From Balneatrix alpica DSM 16621 (lineage in GTDB: Bacteria; Pseudomonadota; Gammaproteobacteria; Pseudomonadales; Balneatricaceae), in contig NZ_KK211040.1 of the NCBI RefSeq assembly GCF_000619885.1, positions 1 to 64,000 of the forward strand: a stretch of DNA of 64,000 nucleotides, written 5' to 3'. Made by a program: the position numbers and the translations under genes. This document shows, one piece after another, positions 35,624-44,136 of the stretch (position 1 is its first letter; each line of letters opens with the position of its first letter). The notes under the pieces are model-generated. The model saw only the letters and a list, made by a program, of their open reading frames with translations, ran no database searches and was not told where the DNA came from.

Positions 35624-36862
35624 ATGAAGAAAAACGTCCTGATCATTGGTGGCGGAGGGGTGGCCCGCGTAGCGGCACATAAATGCGCCCAACACAACGA
35701 TACACTGGGCAATATTGCCATAGCCTCGCGAACCCTCGCGAAATGCGAAGATATTGTGGCCAGTGTTCTGGAAAAAGGCAGCATGAAGACCGAGGGCCGC
35801 ATTCAGGCTTATGCCCTTGATGCTCTTGATGTATCTGCCACTGTGCAACTGATTCAGGAAACTGAATCGCAAATCGTCATTAACCTAGGCTCTGCCTTCG
35901 TGAACATGTCCGTGCTGCAAGCCTGTCTGGAAACAGGTGCGGCCTATCTGGACACCGCCATTCACGAAGATCCGGCCAAAATCTGCGAAACCCCACCCTG
36001 GTACGCTAACTATGAGTGGAAGCGTAAAGCCGCCTGTAAAGAAAAAGGGGTGACCGCCATTCTAGGGGTTGGGTTCGATCCTGGTGTGGTCAATGCCTAC
36101 GCTGCCCTGGCTTACAACGACTATTTTGACAGCGTTGAATCTATCGACATTATCGACATCAATGCGGGTAGTCATGGCCGCTATTTCGCCACCAACTTCG
36201 ATCCTGAAATTAACTTCCGTGAATTTACCGGACGAGTGTACTCCTGGCAGAACAGCCAATGGCAGACCAATAAGATGTTTGAAGTAAGCCGCACCGATGA
36301 CTTACCGGTTGTGGGCAAGCAAACCTCGTACATGACTGGCCATGATGAAGTACATTCGCTGTCACAGAATCTGAACGTACCCAATGTGCGCTTCTGGATG
36401 GGCTTTGGCGAACACTACATTAATGTTTTCACCGTCCTAAAGAACCTGGGCCTGTTATCTGAACAACCTGTTAAAACCGCTGAAGGGCTGGAAGTTGTGC
36501 CCCTGAAAGTGGTTAAAGCCTGTCTGCCTGATCCCTCCTCCCTGGCGCCCGATTACACTGGCAAAACCTGTATCGGTGACGTCGTGAAGGGACTAAAAGA
36601 CGGTCAAGAGAAAGAAGTCTTTATTTATAACGTTGCCGACCATGAAGAAGCCTACGCCGAAGTCGGCAGTCAGGGCATTTCTTATACCGCCGGCGTACCC
36701 CCGGTTGCTGCAGCCATCCTGGTTGCCAATGGCAGCTGGGATGTCGCAGAAATGCGCAACGTTGAGCAGTTGGATCCTAAACCCTTCCTCAATCTGCTCA
36801 ACCAAATGGGGCTACCCACTCGGATTAAAGACGAGCAAGGTGATCGCCCCCTGACATTCTAA
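35624..36862 (+). CDS. carboxynorspermidine/carboxyspermidine dehydrogenase (saccharopine dehydrogenase family)
   Basis: The 412-residue NAD(P)H enzyme has an N-terminal Rossmann motif IIGGGGVARVAAHKCAQ. It is related to saccharopine dehydrogenase and matches the CANSDH/CASDH group, which condenses aspartate semialdehyde with diaminopropane or putrescine to carboxy(nor)spermidine. Features include YLDTAIHEDP near 106, LGVGFDPGVVNAYAA near 145 and SLSQNLNVPNVRFWMGFGEHYIN near 243. NspC upstream decarboxylates the product. It has GGAG-type SD (TGGAGAACGAAATACG) before the ATG. Spermidine from this route could feed the siderophore operon nearby. Confidence 0.9.
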   Translation: MKKNVLIIGGGGVARVAAHKCAQHNDTLGNIAIASRTLAKCEDIVASVLEKGSMKTEGRIQAYALDALDVSATVQLIQETESQIVINLGSAFVNMSVLQACLETGAAYLDTAIHEDPAKICETPPWYANYEWKRKAACKEKGVTAILGVGFDPGVVNAYAALAYNDYFDSVESIDIIDINAGSHGRYFATNFDPEINFREFTGRVYSWQNSQWQTNKMFEVSRTDDLPVVGKQTSYMTGHDEVHSLSQNLNVPNVRFWMGFGEHYINVFTVLKNLGLLSEQPVKTAEGLEVVPLKVVKACLPDPSSLAPDYTGKTCIGDVVKGLKDGQEKEVFIYNVADHEEAYAEVGSQGISYTAGVPPVAAAILVANGSWDVAEMRNVEQLDPKPFLNLLNQMGLPTRIKDEQGDRPLTF

Positions 36863-36874
36863 GTTAATGTCTCC

Positions 36875-36902
36875 CCCAGGCCCGCACGGGCCTGGGTTTA
36901 TT
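36875..36902. terminator. terminator after the dehydrogenase gene
   Basis: CCCAGGCCC (36875-36883) and GGGCCTGGG (36888-36896) form a nine-base-pair stem with loop GCAC, followed by TTTATT. It lies between two converging genes. Confidence 0.85.
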
Positions 36903-36908
36903 CCCAGC

Positions 36909-37790
36909 CTACAGCGCCACCAGCAACAACCCCATCAGCATCAAGAGTAAACCCTGCATCCGCGGCAGGCTCAGGCGCTCCCCCAACCAGCACACCCCAA
37001 TCAACACCCCAATGGGGATACTGACCTGGCGCAAAGCCACGACATAACTGACCTCCTCCACCATTCCCATACTGACTAACACCAGCAGATAAGTACCAAT
37101 GATGAATAGCCCCCCGAGGGCGGCCATGCCATAAGCAGGAGGGGATGCAGCCGCAGGAGTGACACGTTTCAGCCAGGGCGCCATCCATAACAAACAACTG
37201 GCAGCCTGCAAGACCACAAAACAGCTTCCCGCCGCCAAAGGGCTCATGCCCTGGGCCACCATCAGCTTGATTGCGGCACTGTCCGTCAAGGAATAGCCCG
37301 CCGTGCCGAGGGCAGCCAAACCTATCCAAGCCACGGCCGGGGTCGCGTAATCACGCCAGTGCCACTGGCGCCAGCGCTGCAAAGGTAGCGCCAGGGCACC
37401 GAGAAAAATCAACAGCATCCCGACCCCATCCCCACCACTCAACTGGGGAGGTGCCCACAGCAACCACACCAGGAGCGGCACCAACAGTACCGGCAAGGCG
37501 CGGGCCAGTGGATACACCAGGCTGAGATTACCGCCCCGGTAGGCATAGGCGAGGCCAGCCAAGTACATTACCTGGAATAGACCAGATGCCGCCAACCAAC
37601 CCCAAAAGGGTGCGGGCAATTGCCAGATCGCCTGCCAATGCCAAATTAATACGGGGCTGTAAAGCAGCATGCCGGCCAGCATCAACTCCGCATAAAAGTG
37701 CAGCGATTGGCCGTGCTTTTTACCAATTAGGTTCCAGCTGGCATGCAGAAGGGTAGAAATTAAAATCAAACTGAGGGGTAAGGCATCCAT
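36909..37790 (-). CDS. EamA/DMT family transporter
   Basis: The 293-residue inner-membrane protein has ten predicted helices in two homologous EamA halves (residues 5-140 and 155-290). The first half ends with LSLVYPLARALPVLLVPLL, and the second has SYVVALRQVSIPIGVLIGV. DMT proteins export amino acids, sugars or metabolites or act as importers; the substrate cannot be read. A palindrome just upstream and a GntR gene further upstream suggest control by that regulator. Confidence 0.88.
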   Translation of the reverse strand: MDALPLSLILISTLLHASWNLIGKKHGQSLHFYAELMLAGMLLYSPVLIWHWQAIWQLPAPFWGWLAASGLFQVMYLAGLAYAYRGGNLSLVYPLARALPVLLVPLLVWLLWAPPQLSGGDGVGMLLIFLGALALPLQRWRQWHWRDYATPAVAWIGLAALGTAGYSLTDSAAIKLMVAQGMSPLAAGSCFVVLQAASCLLWMAPWLKRVTPAAASPPAYGMAALGGLFIIGTYLLVLVSMGMVEEVSYVVALRQVSIPIGVLIGVCWLGERLSLPRMQGLLLMLMGLLLVAL

Positions 37791-37846
37791 CGCTCGGCCT
37801 GGCAGGTGCTATCGTTGAGTGAGTTCCTCAGGCTAGCATGGCAATC

Positions 37847-37858
37847 TGGTATATACCA
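37847..37858. promoter_or_regulatory. candidate HutC-family GntR operator TGGTATATACCA
   Basis: A perfect 12-base palindrome lies in the 77-base gap between the GntR gene and the EamA gene. It has the GGT-N4-ACC form known for HutC-subfamily regulators such as PhnF. Confidence 0.65.
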
Positions 37859-37867
37859 ATAAAAGAA

Positions 37868-38614
37868 TTAGCCCGTCACCTGCACTACTACCGTTAATGC
37901 ATCATGCAACCAGTACTCCTGATCCAACTCTAAAAAACGCCCCTGCTGATCACGGCTCAGGCGTTGAATAAAGAGTCCGGCACAACCTGGACTCACCCCC
38001 AGCGCCTCCGCCTCCTGCCCGGTCAGCGCCTGGGCATACATGCTTAGTTGACGCTGCGCAGGCTGCAATTGGTAACGTTCTTTTAGCAGGGTAAAGATGG
38101 ACAGGTCAGTACTCTGGTTCAGCAAACCAGGACAGAGCGCAGGGTTAAGATAATTGTGCTCCACCAGCACCGCCCGCTCATCCACATAGCGGCGGCGAAG
38201 AATCTGGTATACCGGCGCACCAGGCGCTAAGCCGCTCAAGGCTGCCAGCCAGGGGGGCGCTTCTATCAGCGACTTTTGCAGGGTCTCAGTACGTGGAGCC
38301 AAACCCTGCTCCTGGACGTAATGATGAAATCCGGTGTCTTTGTTAGGGTCATATTGCAGACGTGCAGGGGTCAGAAACCAGCCCCGCCGATTGGAGCGAT
38401 AAATCCGCCCTTCGCCCTCCAGCTGACTCAGCGCTTGACGCAGTGTCACCCGGGTGGTGGCAAAACGCTCCGCCAGCTCTCGCTCTGCCGGTAAGCGAAA
38501 CTGACTGCCGCCGGGCTGCTGCTCAATCCACTGCCATAGCTGATCGCGTAAACGCAGATAAAGTGGCTGTGAGCCTGAAGAGGATCCAAAGGAGGTATTT
38601 TTTTCCGTGGCCAT
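37868..38614 (-). CDS. GntR/HutC family regulator with UTRA domain (PhnF/PhnR-like)
   Basis: The 248-residue regulator has an N-terminal GntR winged helix (RLPAERELAERFATTRVTLRQAL) and a UTRA ligand-binding domain (95-245). The linker NRRGWFLTPARLQYDPN is typical of PhnF/PhnR-type members that sense phosphonates or phosphate, but the ligand is not certain. The EamA transporter gene is the next gene downstream on the same strand. A candidate operator lies between them. Confidence 0.88.
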   Translation of the reverse strand: MATEKNTSFGSSSGSQPLYLRLRDQLWQWIEQQPGGSQFRLPAERELAERFATTRVTLRQALSQLEGEGRIYRSNRRGWFLTPARLQYDPNKDTGFHHYVQEQGLAPRTETLQKSLIEAPPWLAALSGLAPGAPVYQILRRRYVDERAVLVEHNYLNPALCPGLLNQSTDLSIFTLLKERYQLQPAQRQLSMYAQALTGQEAEALGVSPGCAGLFIQRLSRDQQGRFLELDQEYWLHDALTVVVQVTG

Positions 38615-38651
38615 GACCGGCTTCCTGAAGAACTGCGGCCATCTTGGTAGC

Positions 38652-38680
38652 TGGCAGGAGGCAGGTCAAGCCTCCTGCCA
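38652..38680. repeat. 10-bp inverted repeat (hairpin) beside the DUF2218 gene
   Basis: TGGCAGGAGG and CCTCCTGCCA form a perfect ten-base-pair stem with a nine-base loop, six bases after the DUF2218 stop (minus strand). No T run follows. It may end or stabilise the siderophore uptake transcript. Confidence 0.6.
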
Positions 38681-38685
38681 TCGCA

Positions 38686-38961
38686 TTACCAGTGCAATTG
38701 CAGACCTTCATTACGGGCAAACTTTTCCAGGTGAGACTTCACCACCTCCTGCACCTGGGCTAAGGCCTCCTGATCGGCTGCCTGACAGCGAATCAGCAAG
38801 GCTTGCGGCTCAGCCTGCAACCAACATTTGCCAATGCCAAAGTCCACCTCGCCCTGCTGCTCACTCCAGTTGGCGGGTACTTTCTGCTGAAAATGCTGAC
38901 AAAGGCGGCTGAGATGACGGCTGGCCGCCGGGGTGCTGACCTGGGTATGGGCTTCTAACAT
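38686..38961 (-). CDS. DUF2218 family protein
   Basis: The 91-residue soluble protein has the DUF2218 features PAASRHLSRLCQHF near the start and FGIGKCWLQ in the middle. DUF2218 genes are often found beside iron-siderophore ABC transporter genes, as here; a role in iron release or heme/siderophore handling has been suggested only by context. I start at ATG 38961, because AGGAG lies five bases upstream, and not at the GTG two codons earlier. Confidence 0.85.
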   Translation of the reverse strand: MLEAHTQVSTPAASRHLSRLCQHFQQKVPANWSEQQGEVDFGIGKCWLQAEPQALLIRCQAADQEALAQVQEVVKSHLEKFARNEGLQLHW

Positions 38962-38969
38962 GGTCACTC

Positions 38970-39758
38970 CTATCCGTGCTGGGGATGAGCAATGGCTCGA
39001 TCCGTTAATACAATGGGGAATCCCTTAGAACAGTGCTCTATACGCCCCTCAATACCATAGGCCTGCTGCAAAATAGCGGGGGTGAGCACCTCGGCGGGCT
39101 TACCGACCGCCAGCAAGCCTCCCTGGGCCAATACCACTAATTGGTCACAATAACGCAGAGCCAGATTAATATCGTGAATGGCAATCAGGCCGATGGCGGC
39201 GGTTTCCTGGGTGGCGCGGCGCACACTTTGCAATACGCTGAGCTGCCAATGTAAGTCCAGCGCACTAGTGGGCTCATCCAGCAGTAACACCTGGGGATCA
39301 CGCGCCAACACCTGTGCCAGCCCTACCATTTGGCGCTGACCGCCGGACATTTCCCGCATCGGCATCAAGGCCAGATGGCGGATACCTAACTCGTCCAGCA
39401 CCTGCTCAATACGCGCCTCAATTTTGGCTTTGGAGTAGTCATAACACACCGCCCGACAGGCACTGAACAGCAACTCATAGGCCACCAGGGAGGTTGCCTG
39501 CGGCAAAGCCTGGGGCAAGTAGCCCAACAATCTGGCCCACTGCGCAGAGGACAGGCTGTGCCTATCCTGCTCACCCAAGCGCACCGAACCTTGGTAAGAC
39601 AGCAACCCAGCCAAGGCCTTCAGAAAGGTCGACTTGCCTGCCGCATTGGGGCCGATCACCGCCGTCAAACTACCGGCCTGTAGCGGCGGCAAGCTGATAT
39701 TTTGCAGGACTTTTTTGCGTCCATAGCCCAGTTGTAAGTTGTCGATATGCAGGCTCAT
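38970..39758 (-). CDS. iron-siderophore ABC transporter ATPase (FepC/FecE type)
   Basis: The 262-residue ATPase has Walker A IGPNAAGKST (near 35), signature MSGGQRQMVGLAQVLA (near 140) and Walker [13 protein letters not shown]. The spacing and the YLPQ Q-loop region are those of the Fe-siderophore, heme and B12 family. It starts one base after the permease stop, so expression is coupled. Confidence 0.92.
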   Translation of the reverse strand: MSLHIDNLQLGYGRKKVLQNISLPPLQAGSLTAVIGPNAAGKSTFLKALAGLLSYQGSVRLGEQDRHSLSSAQWARLLGYLPQALPQATSLVAYELLFSACRAVCYDYSKAKIEARIEQVLDELGIRHLALMPMREMSGGQRQMVGLAQVLARDPQVLLLDEPTSALDLHWQLSVLQSVRRATQETAAIGLIAIHDINLALRYCDQLVVLAQGGLLAVGKPAEVLTPAILQQAYGIEGRIEHCSKGFPIVLTDRAIAHPQHG

Positions 39759-39759
39759 T

Positions 39760-40839
39760 TCACATCTCCCGCCGATGGCTGAGTATCAGACTCATAAAGA
39801 GCGGAATCCCGACCAAGGCCGTAACGATCCCTACCGGCAAAATAATCCCTGGAATCAATGCTTTACTGGCTATCGATGCCAGGGATAACAGCAATGCCCC
39901 CGCCAGTGCGCTGCCAGGCAGGAAGAAGCGATGATCCTCCCCCAATAACATGCGTGCCATATGGGGCCCAACCAAACCGATAAAGCCAATTTCACCGACA
40001 AAGGCCAGAGCGGCGGCAGTGAGCAAACTCACCCGCAGCAGCACCACCAGACGCATCCGCTCCACCCGGATGCCTATCGCTTTGGCCTGATCCTCACCAC
40101 TGCGCAGGGCTGTCATTGCCCAGGCATGGCGCATCGCCAATGGCAAACAGAGCACAAACACCACCGCCACCAGGGTGACTTTTTCCAAATTGGCGCGGGA
40201 CAATGATCCCATGGTCCAGAACACAATCTGCTGCAGGGAGTTGGTATCCGCCACAAACATCAGCAGACTCACCAAGGCATTCAGAGCAAAGAACAGTGAG
40301 ATACCAAAGAGCACCACGGTATTCACCGACGCGCCGCGGTAACAAGACAGGGCCAGCACTAACAGTGAAGCAAAAGAGGCACAGACAAAGGCCCCCAGAG
40401 GCAATAAGTAGGTAAAGCTTAGCCCCGTCCAACTGAAGTCAAACAGAATCACTATTGCCGCCCCTAGCGTGGCTGCCGCACCAATTCCCAGGGTAAAAGG
40501 ACTGGCTAGGGGGTTATTCAATGCGGTCTGCATTTCCGCCCCTGCCAACCCCAGGCAAGCACCGACTACCACTGCCATCAGTGCATAGGGAATCCGCACC
40601 TCCATCACCACCGCCTGCATCCAGGGCTCGGTTTGCTCTGGTTGCATTAATACCTGCCATATTTCACTCAAGCCCAAACTGGAGGGGCCAAGCACCATAT
40701 CCGCCAACAATGCCAGCGCTCCAGCCACAGCCAGAGTCAACAACAACAGCACTCGCTTGAGGACAAATTGCCGATAGTGGCTGGCCAGGGTCGAACCCTG
40801 ACTCACTACCGTGTGTTCAACAAGGGATGAATCCATCAT
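39760..40839 (-). CDS. iron-siderophore ABC transporter permease (FecCD family)
   Basis: The 359-residue permease has about nine to ten helices. The FecCD signature VRIPYALMAVVVGACLGLAGAEMQTALNNPLASP is present in the first third (read as RIPYALMAVVVG and NNPLASPFTLG), and GLVGPHMARMLLG near the C terminus is the ATPase-contact region. One permease gene is present, so it would act as a homodimer. It lies between the binding-protein and ATPase genes. Confidence 0.92.
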   Translation of the reverse strand: MMDSSLVEHTVVSQGSTLASHYRQFVLKRVLLLLTLAVAGALALLADMVLGPSSLGLSEIWQVLMQPEQTEPWMQAVVMEVRIPYALMAVVVGACLGLAGAEMQTALNNPLASPFTLGIGAAATLGAAIVILFDFSWTGLSFTYLLPLGAFVCASFASLLVLALSCYRGASVNTVVLFGISLFFALNALVSLLMFVADTNSLQQIVFWTMGSLSRANLEKVTLVAVVFVLCLPLAMRHAWAMTALRSGEDQAKAIGIRVERMRLVVLLRVSLLTAAALAFVGEIGFIGLVGPHMARMLLGEDHRFFLPGSALAGALLLSLASIASKALIPGIILPVGIVTALVGIPLFMSLILSHRREM

Positions 40840-40873
40840 TTTTGATCACGTCATCTGCGTTAGAAAAGCAAGC

Positions 40874-40892
40874 GGCCAGCACAGGGCTGGCC
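40874..40892 (-). other. intercistronic hairpin between binding-protein and permease genes
   Basis: GGCCAGC and GCTGGCC pair over seven bases with a five-base loop in the 76-base gap. It could set different levels for the binding protein and the membrane parts. Confidence 0.5.
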
Positions 40893-40915
40893 AGAGACTG
40901 AAGGGGTTCAGCCAC

Positions 40916-42037
40916 TTACTGCATGGTCATCCAGTAGGTTCCCTCTAAAGGAACCGGCTGAAAACGCTGGTACAGGGTGCTCAGGGTCTGCTGAGGCTCA
41001 AGCTCAGCAAACAACTGCGGATACACCCATTTGGCCATCGCCTGCACCGCCACCACATTCAGCGGGGTGTTATAGAAGTGATGCCACAGCGAACTGGCTC
41101 GCCCTTCCTTCACGGCATTCAACTGGGCCAGCGGATCTTTGCTGGTAACGGTATGCAGTGAACGCTGGGCCAATTCGGGTTTGATATAGGTGCCTAATAC
41201 CAAGTACTGCGGGTCAGTATCCTGGGTTTCACTGGAGCCAATGGCTGTACCGATATAAATATCTGGCTGCCGGGTAATCAGGTATTCCGGGTTCAGCACG
41301 CCAACACTGCCTGGCAACAACTCTGTTGCAATGTTGCTCGCGCCAGTGATCGCCAGCAAATCTGCCAGCATGCCCTTCGCCATCGCCTCACAGCAGTCAT
41401 CGCTTAAACCCACACGACTATGCAGGAACACACTAGGAGCCTGACCTTCTCGCTTAGCCAGTACCTCGGTCACCCTATTCAGTTCCTGTTGGTAAAAAGC
41501 CAGATAGTCTGCTGCACGCTGTTGCTGACCTAACACCTCGCCAAGAATTTCCATACTGCGGGGGGTGTTTTCCAGCGGACTGTGGCGAAAATCGATGAAC
41601 ACCACCGCCACCCCAGCCTGCTCCAGAGTATTGATCACCTCTGCATCTCGTGCCCCTGGGCCGTGCCCTTCCAAGCCAAAGATGGCCACATCAGCCTTCA
41701 ATGCCAATGCTTGCTCCAGACTGAAAGTTTCCGCCGAACCACGACCAAAGCGTTTAATTTGATCGATATTGGGAAAAGCCTGCTGGTATTGACGATAGGT
41801 ATCAGGGTCAATCGCCTGCATATCCCCCATCATGCCCACCACCCGGTTCACCACCTGATCCTGTTCCAGGATCGCCAGTGCCGGAATATAACGGCTTTCA
41901 CCCAAAATAATGCGTTCGACTTTTTCCGGCAGGGTGACACTGCGACCGGCCAAATCCGTCAGGGTGGTGGCGGCCTGGGCCAATCCCATCCAGGCGCTTA
42001 ATCCCACGCCTAATAACAGTTTTTTGCTTGCTTGCAT
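40916..42037 (-). CDS. periplasmic iron-siderophore binding protein (FecB/FepB type)
   Basis: The 373-residue class III binding protein has a signal peptide ending QAATTL (about residue 22), a conserved VTLPEKVERIILGESRYIPAL opening (read as LPEKVERII), and an unusual pair of Cys in SDDCCEAMAKG. C-terminal LYQRFQPVPLEG is present. It carries ferric-siderophore from the TonB receptor to the permease. Context points to petrobactin-type ferric siderophores. A hairpin separates it from the receptor gene. Confidence 0.88.
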   Translation of the reverse strand: MQASKKLLLGVGLSAWMGLAQAATTLTDLAGRSVTLPEKVERIILGESRYIPALAILEQDQVVNRVVGMMGDMQAIDPDTYRQYQQAFPNIDQIKRFGRGSAETFSLEQALALKADVAIFGLEGHGPGARDAEVINTLEQAGVAVVFIDFRHSPLENTPRSMEILGEVLGQQQRAADYLAFYQQELNRVTEVLAKREGQAPSVFLHSRVGLSDDCCEAMAKGMLADLLAITGASNIATELLPGSVGVLNPEYLITRQPDIYIGTAIGSSETQDTDPQYLVLGTYIKPELAQRSLHTVTSKDPLAQLNAVKEGRASSLWHHFYNTPLNVVAVQAMAKWVYPQLFAELEPQQTLSTLYQRFQPVPLEGTYWMTMQ

Positions 42038-42056
42038 GCGAATTTTCCTTGGTCAG

Positions 42057-42075
42057 GCCGGGCACAGAGCCCGGC
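42057..42075 (-). other. intercistronic hairpin between receptor and binding-protein genes
   Basis: GCCGGGC and GCCCGGC pair over seven bases around ACAGA in the 59-base gap. It is probably a processing or partial-termination structure. Confidence 0.5.
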
Positions 42076-42096
42076 TACCTTGCAACGAAACAGGCG

Positions 42097-44025
42097 TTAG
42101 AACACCAGCGTAGCGGTTAAACGAATATCACGACCCGCTTCGGGTAGACCCTGAGCCACAGCACCGGTATTGGCATAGGTGGCGTGATCGTAATAGTGCT
42201 TATCAAACAGATTTTTCACCGCCAGATTGAGGCTGAAATCATGCTGCTGCCAGGGCTGCCAACGAGCATTAACATCATGTACCACATAACCTGCTTTAGG
42301 TTGGAAACCAGAGGCGACGTTAGTCAAACGCTCAACAAAGCGTCCCTGCCAGCCAAACTCCAGTGAGTCACTGGCACGGTAGTTAAAGTCCGCCACCCAG
42401 GTATCACCAATGGCTGTACCAATCGCCAGGCTCTCATCAGACAGGGGCTGACCATTAAGTTCTGGACGTGCACGGCTAAAGCTCAGCCCAGTGCTGAAGC
42501 TATCCCAGCTATAGCCGACCCGGGCGTTAAAGCCTTTATTTTCCAGGGTGCCAAGATTACCCAGCACTGCCTTGGAAACCTGCCCCACTCCCCCATCGAT
42601 CTTGGTGTTGAACACCTTAGCTGAGGCTTGGAAACCACCCTGGTGGTAGTCCACCCCCAATTCATAGTTGCGTGCCTTTTCTTCGCGACGGTCGGCAGCA
42701 TTTTTGTAGTAGTCCAGTACATACAACTCTTTCACCTGGGTACCACGCAGTGCCTTGGCCCAGTTGGCATTGAAGCTGAGGTTATCGTTCACCTCAAACA
42801 CCAACCCAGCATTGGGGCTAAAGCCGCTTTCACTAAAGCTTTGCTTAGCTCGAGGCTCATCCAGCTTGTAAGAGTCGTAACGTCCACCAAAGCTCAGTAG
42901 CAGGCGTTCTGTAGCCTGGAAGTTATCCTGCAGGTAAATCCCTTTTACACTGCCCTCTTCGCGATCCACATTACCGCTCCCCGCCAAACGACCTTTATCC
43001 TCGCGGTAATCCACCCCGTAGGTAACGGCATGCTTGCCCAGTTCACTGGTGTTACGCAGGTCCAAGCCATTACTCTTCAGGCTGCCCTTGTAAGTACCGT
43101 AAGGGCCATTGATATGCTCCAGAGAAGCTTCGGTCTGATAGACATTAACCTTCAGCGCCAGCAAAGGATTATCCACTGGGTTTAACCCATAGTTAACACT
43201 GACGGTTTCGCGCAGAGTTTCTTGTTGCAGAGGGGTATTTTTGCTACTTGGCACCCAGTGTGGGCGATGCAGACGGTAGTCTTCATCCTGACGACGATCA
43301 TAGCTCAGTGCCAGGCGCTGGCTGTCAAACTCACCCACCACCTTGGCAAACTGCGCCTGCTGTTCGCTGCCGGTATACTGCTGCACCTGACCTTTACCAT
43401 CCTTTTGATTACCGTAGTCAGCACCGGACCAGGTGCCCATCAGACTCCAGTTATCATTGAGACGACCATAGAGGGTCGCACTGCCTTTAACAGCATCCGC
43501 ATTGGTCGAACCACCGGTTTTCAGGGTCGCGCCAAAGTTCTGCCCATCCTTCAACAGATCATTCGGATCTTTGGTTTCAAAGCGGATCGCACCAGCCAGC
43601 GCACCGGGGCCAGAGGTAGCGGCGCCCGCGCCCGCCTCTACTTCAACCTGCTTCAACAGCTCAGGCTCCACCGATAAACGCCCCTGGTGATGGTAGATAT
43701 AACCGGCTTGGGTCGCACCATCGATGGTGACATTCAGCATGGTGTCTTCCAGGCCACGCACATAAATCTTCTGCGCGACTGAACTCCCGCCACCCACCGC
43801 CACCGAGGGCTCACCACTAAACACATCGTGTAGAGTGGCGGCTTGCTTTTTCTCCAGCGCTTGCTGATCAACTACCGTCTCGCTAGCGGCCTTTACCTTG
43901 CCGACCACCACGATTTTTTCGTTGTTGACCAAGGTTTGCGCCTGCGCCCAAGCGGGGCTGATGGCAGCGGCCACTGCCACGGCCACCAGGGTAAGAGGGG
44001 TCTTAGGCTGTACAGTCTGAGTCAT
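42097..44025 (-). CDS. TonB-dependent siderophore receptor
   Basis: The outer-membrane receptor has 642 residues from ATG 44025 (GGAA seven bases upstream; four codons longer if ATG 44037 is used). It has a signal peptide to AWAQAQ, a TonB box region (EKIVVVGK), a plug domain (45-160; RGLEDTMLNVTIDG, GPGALAGAIRFETKDP) and a 22-strand barrel ending LTATLVF with a terminal Phe. The ferric-petrobactin type substrate is inferred from the operon. A Fur-box-like element lies directly upstream at 44040-44084. Confidence 0.9.
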   Translation of the reverse strand: MTQTVQPKTPLTLVAVAVAAAISPAWAQAQTLVNNEKIVVVGKVKAASETVVDQQALEKKQAATLHDVFSGEPSVAVGGGSSVAQKIYVRGLEDTMLNVTIDGATQAGYIYHHQGRLSVEPELLKQVEVEAGAGAATSGPGALAGAIRFETKDPNDLLKDGQNFGATLKTGGSTNADAVKGSATLYGRLNDNWSLMGTWSGADYGNQKDGKGQVQQYTGSEQQAQFAKVVGEFDSQRLALSYDRRQDEDYRLHRPHWVPSSKNTPLQQETLRETVSVNYGLNPVDNPLLALKVNVYQTEASLEHINGPYGTYKGSLKSNGLDLRNTSELGKHAVTYGVDYREDKGRLAGSGNVDREEGSVKGIYLQDNFQATERLLLSFGGRYDSYKLDEPRAKQSFSESGFSPNAGLVFEVNDNLSFNANWAKALRGTQVKELYVLDYYKNAADRREEKARNYELGVDYHQGGFQASAKVFNTKIDGGVGQVSKAVLGNLGTLENKGFNARVGYSWDSFSTGLSFSRARPELNGQPLSDESLAIGTAIGDTWVADFNYRASDSLEFGWQGRFVERLTNVASGFQPKAGYVVHDVNARWQPWQQHDFSLNLAVKNLFDKHYYDHATYANTGAVAQGLPEAGRDIRLTATLVF

Positions 44026-44039
44026 TCTGTGTTCCATCC

Positions 44040-44084
44040 GTTGATAATAACGATTTTCATTTGCGCAAAATTCTTATTATCAAC
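44040..44084. promoter_or_regulatory. Fur-box-like nested dyad upstream of the TonB receptor
   Basis: GTTGATAATAA (44040-44050) and TTATTATCAAC (44074-44084) form an 11-base inverted repeat. GATAATAACGATTTTCAT (44043-44060) resembles Fur hexamers. A palindrome TTTGCGCAAA (44060-44069) lies in the middle. It would control the receptor gene by iron. Confidence 0.65.
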
Positions 44085-44136
44085 AACCCTACTGTAAACC
44101 TTTTTTACAACTGTTACGTTTTCCTCCCAGGCATCC

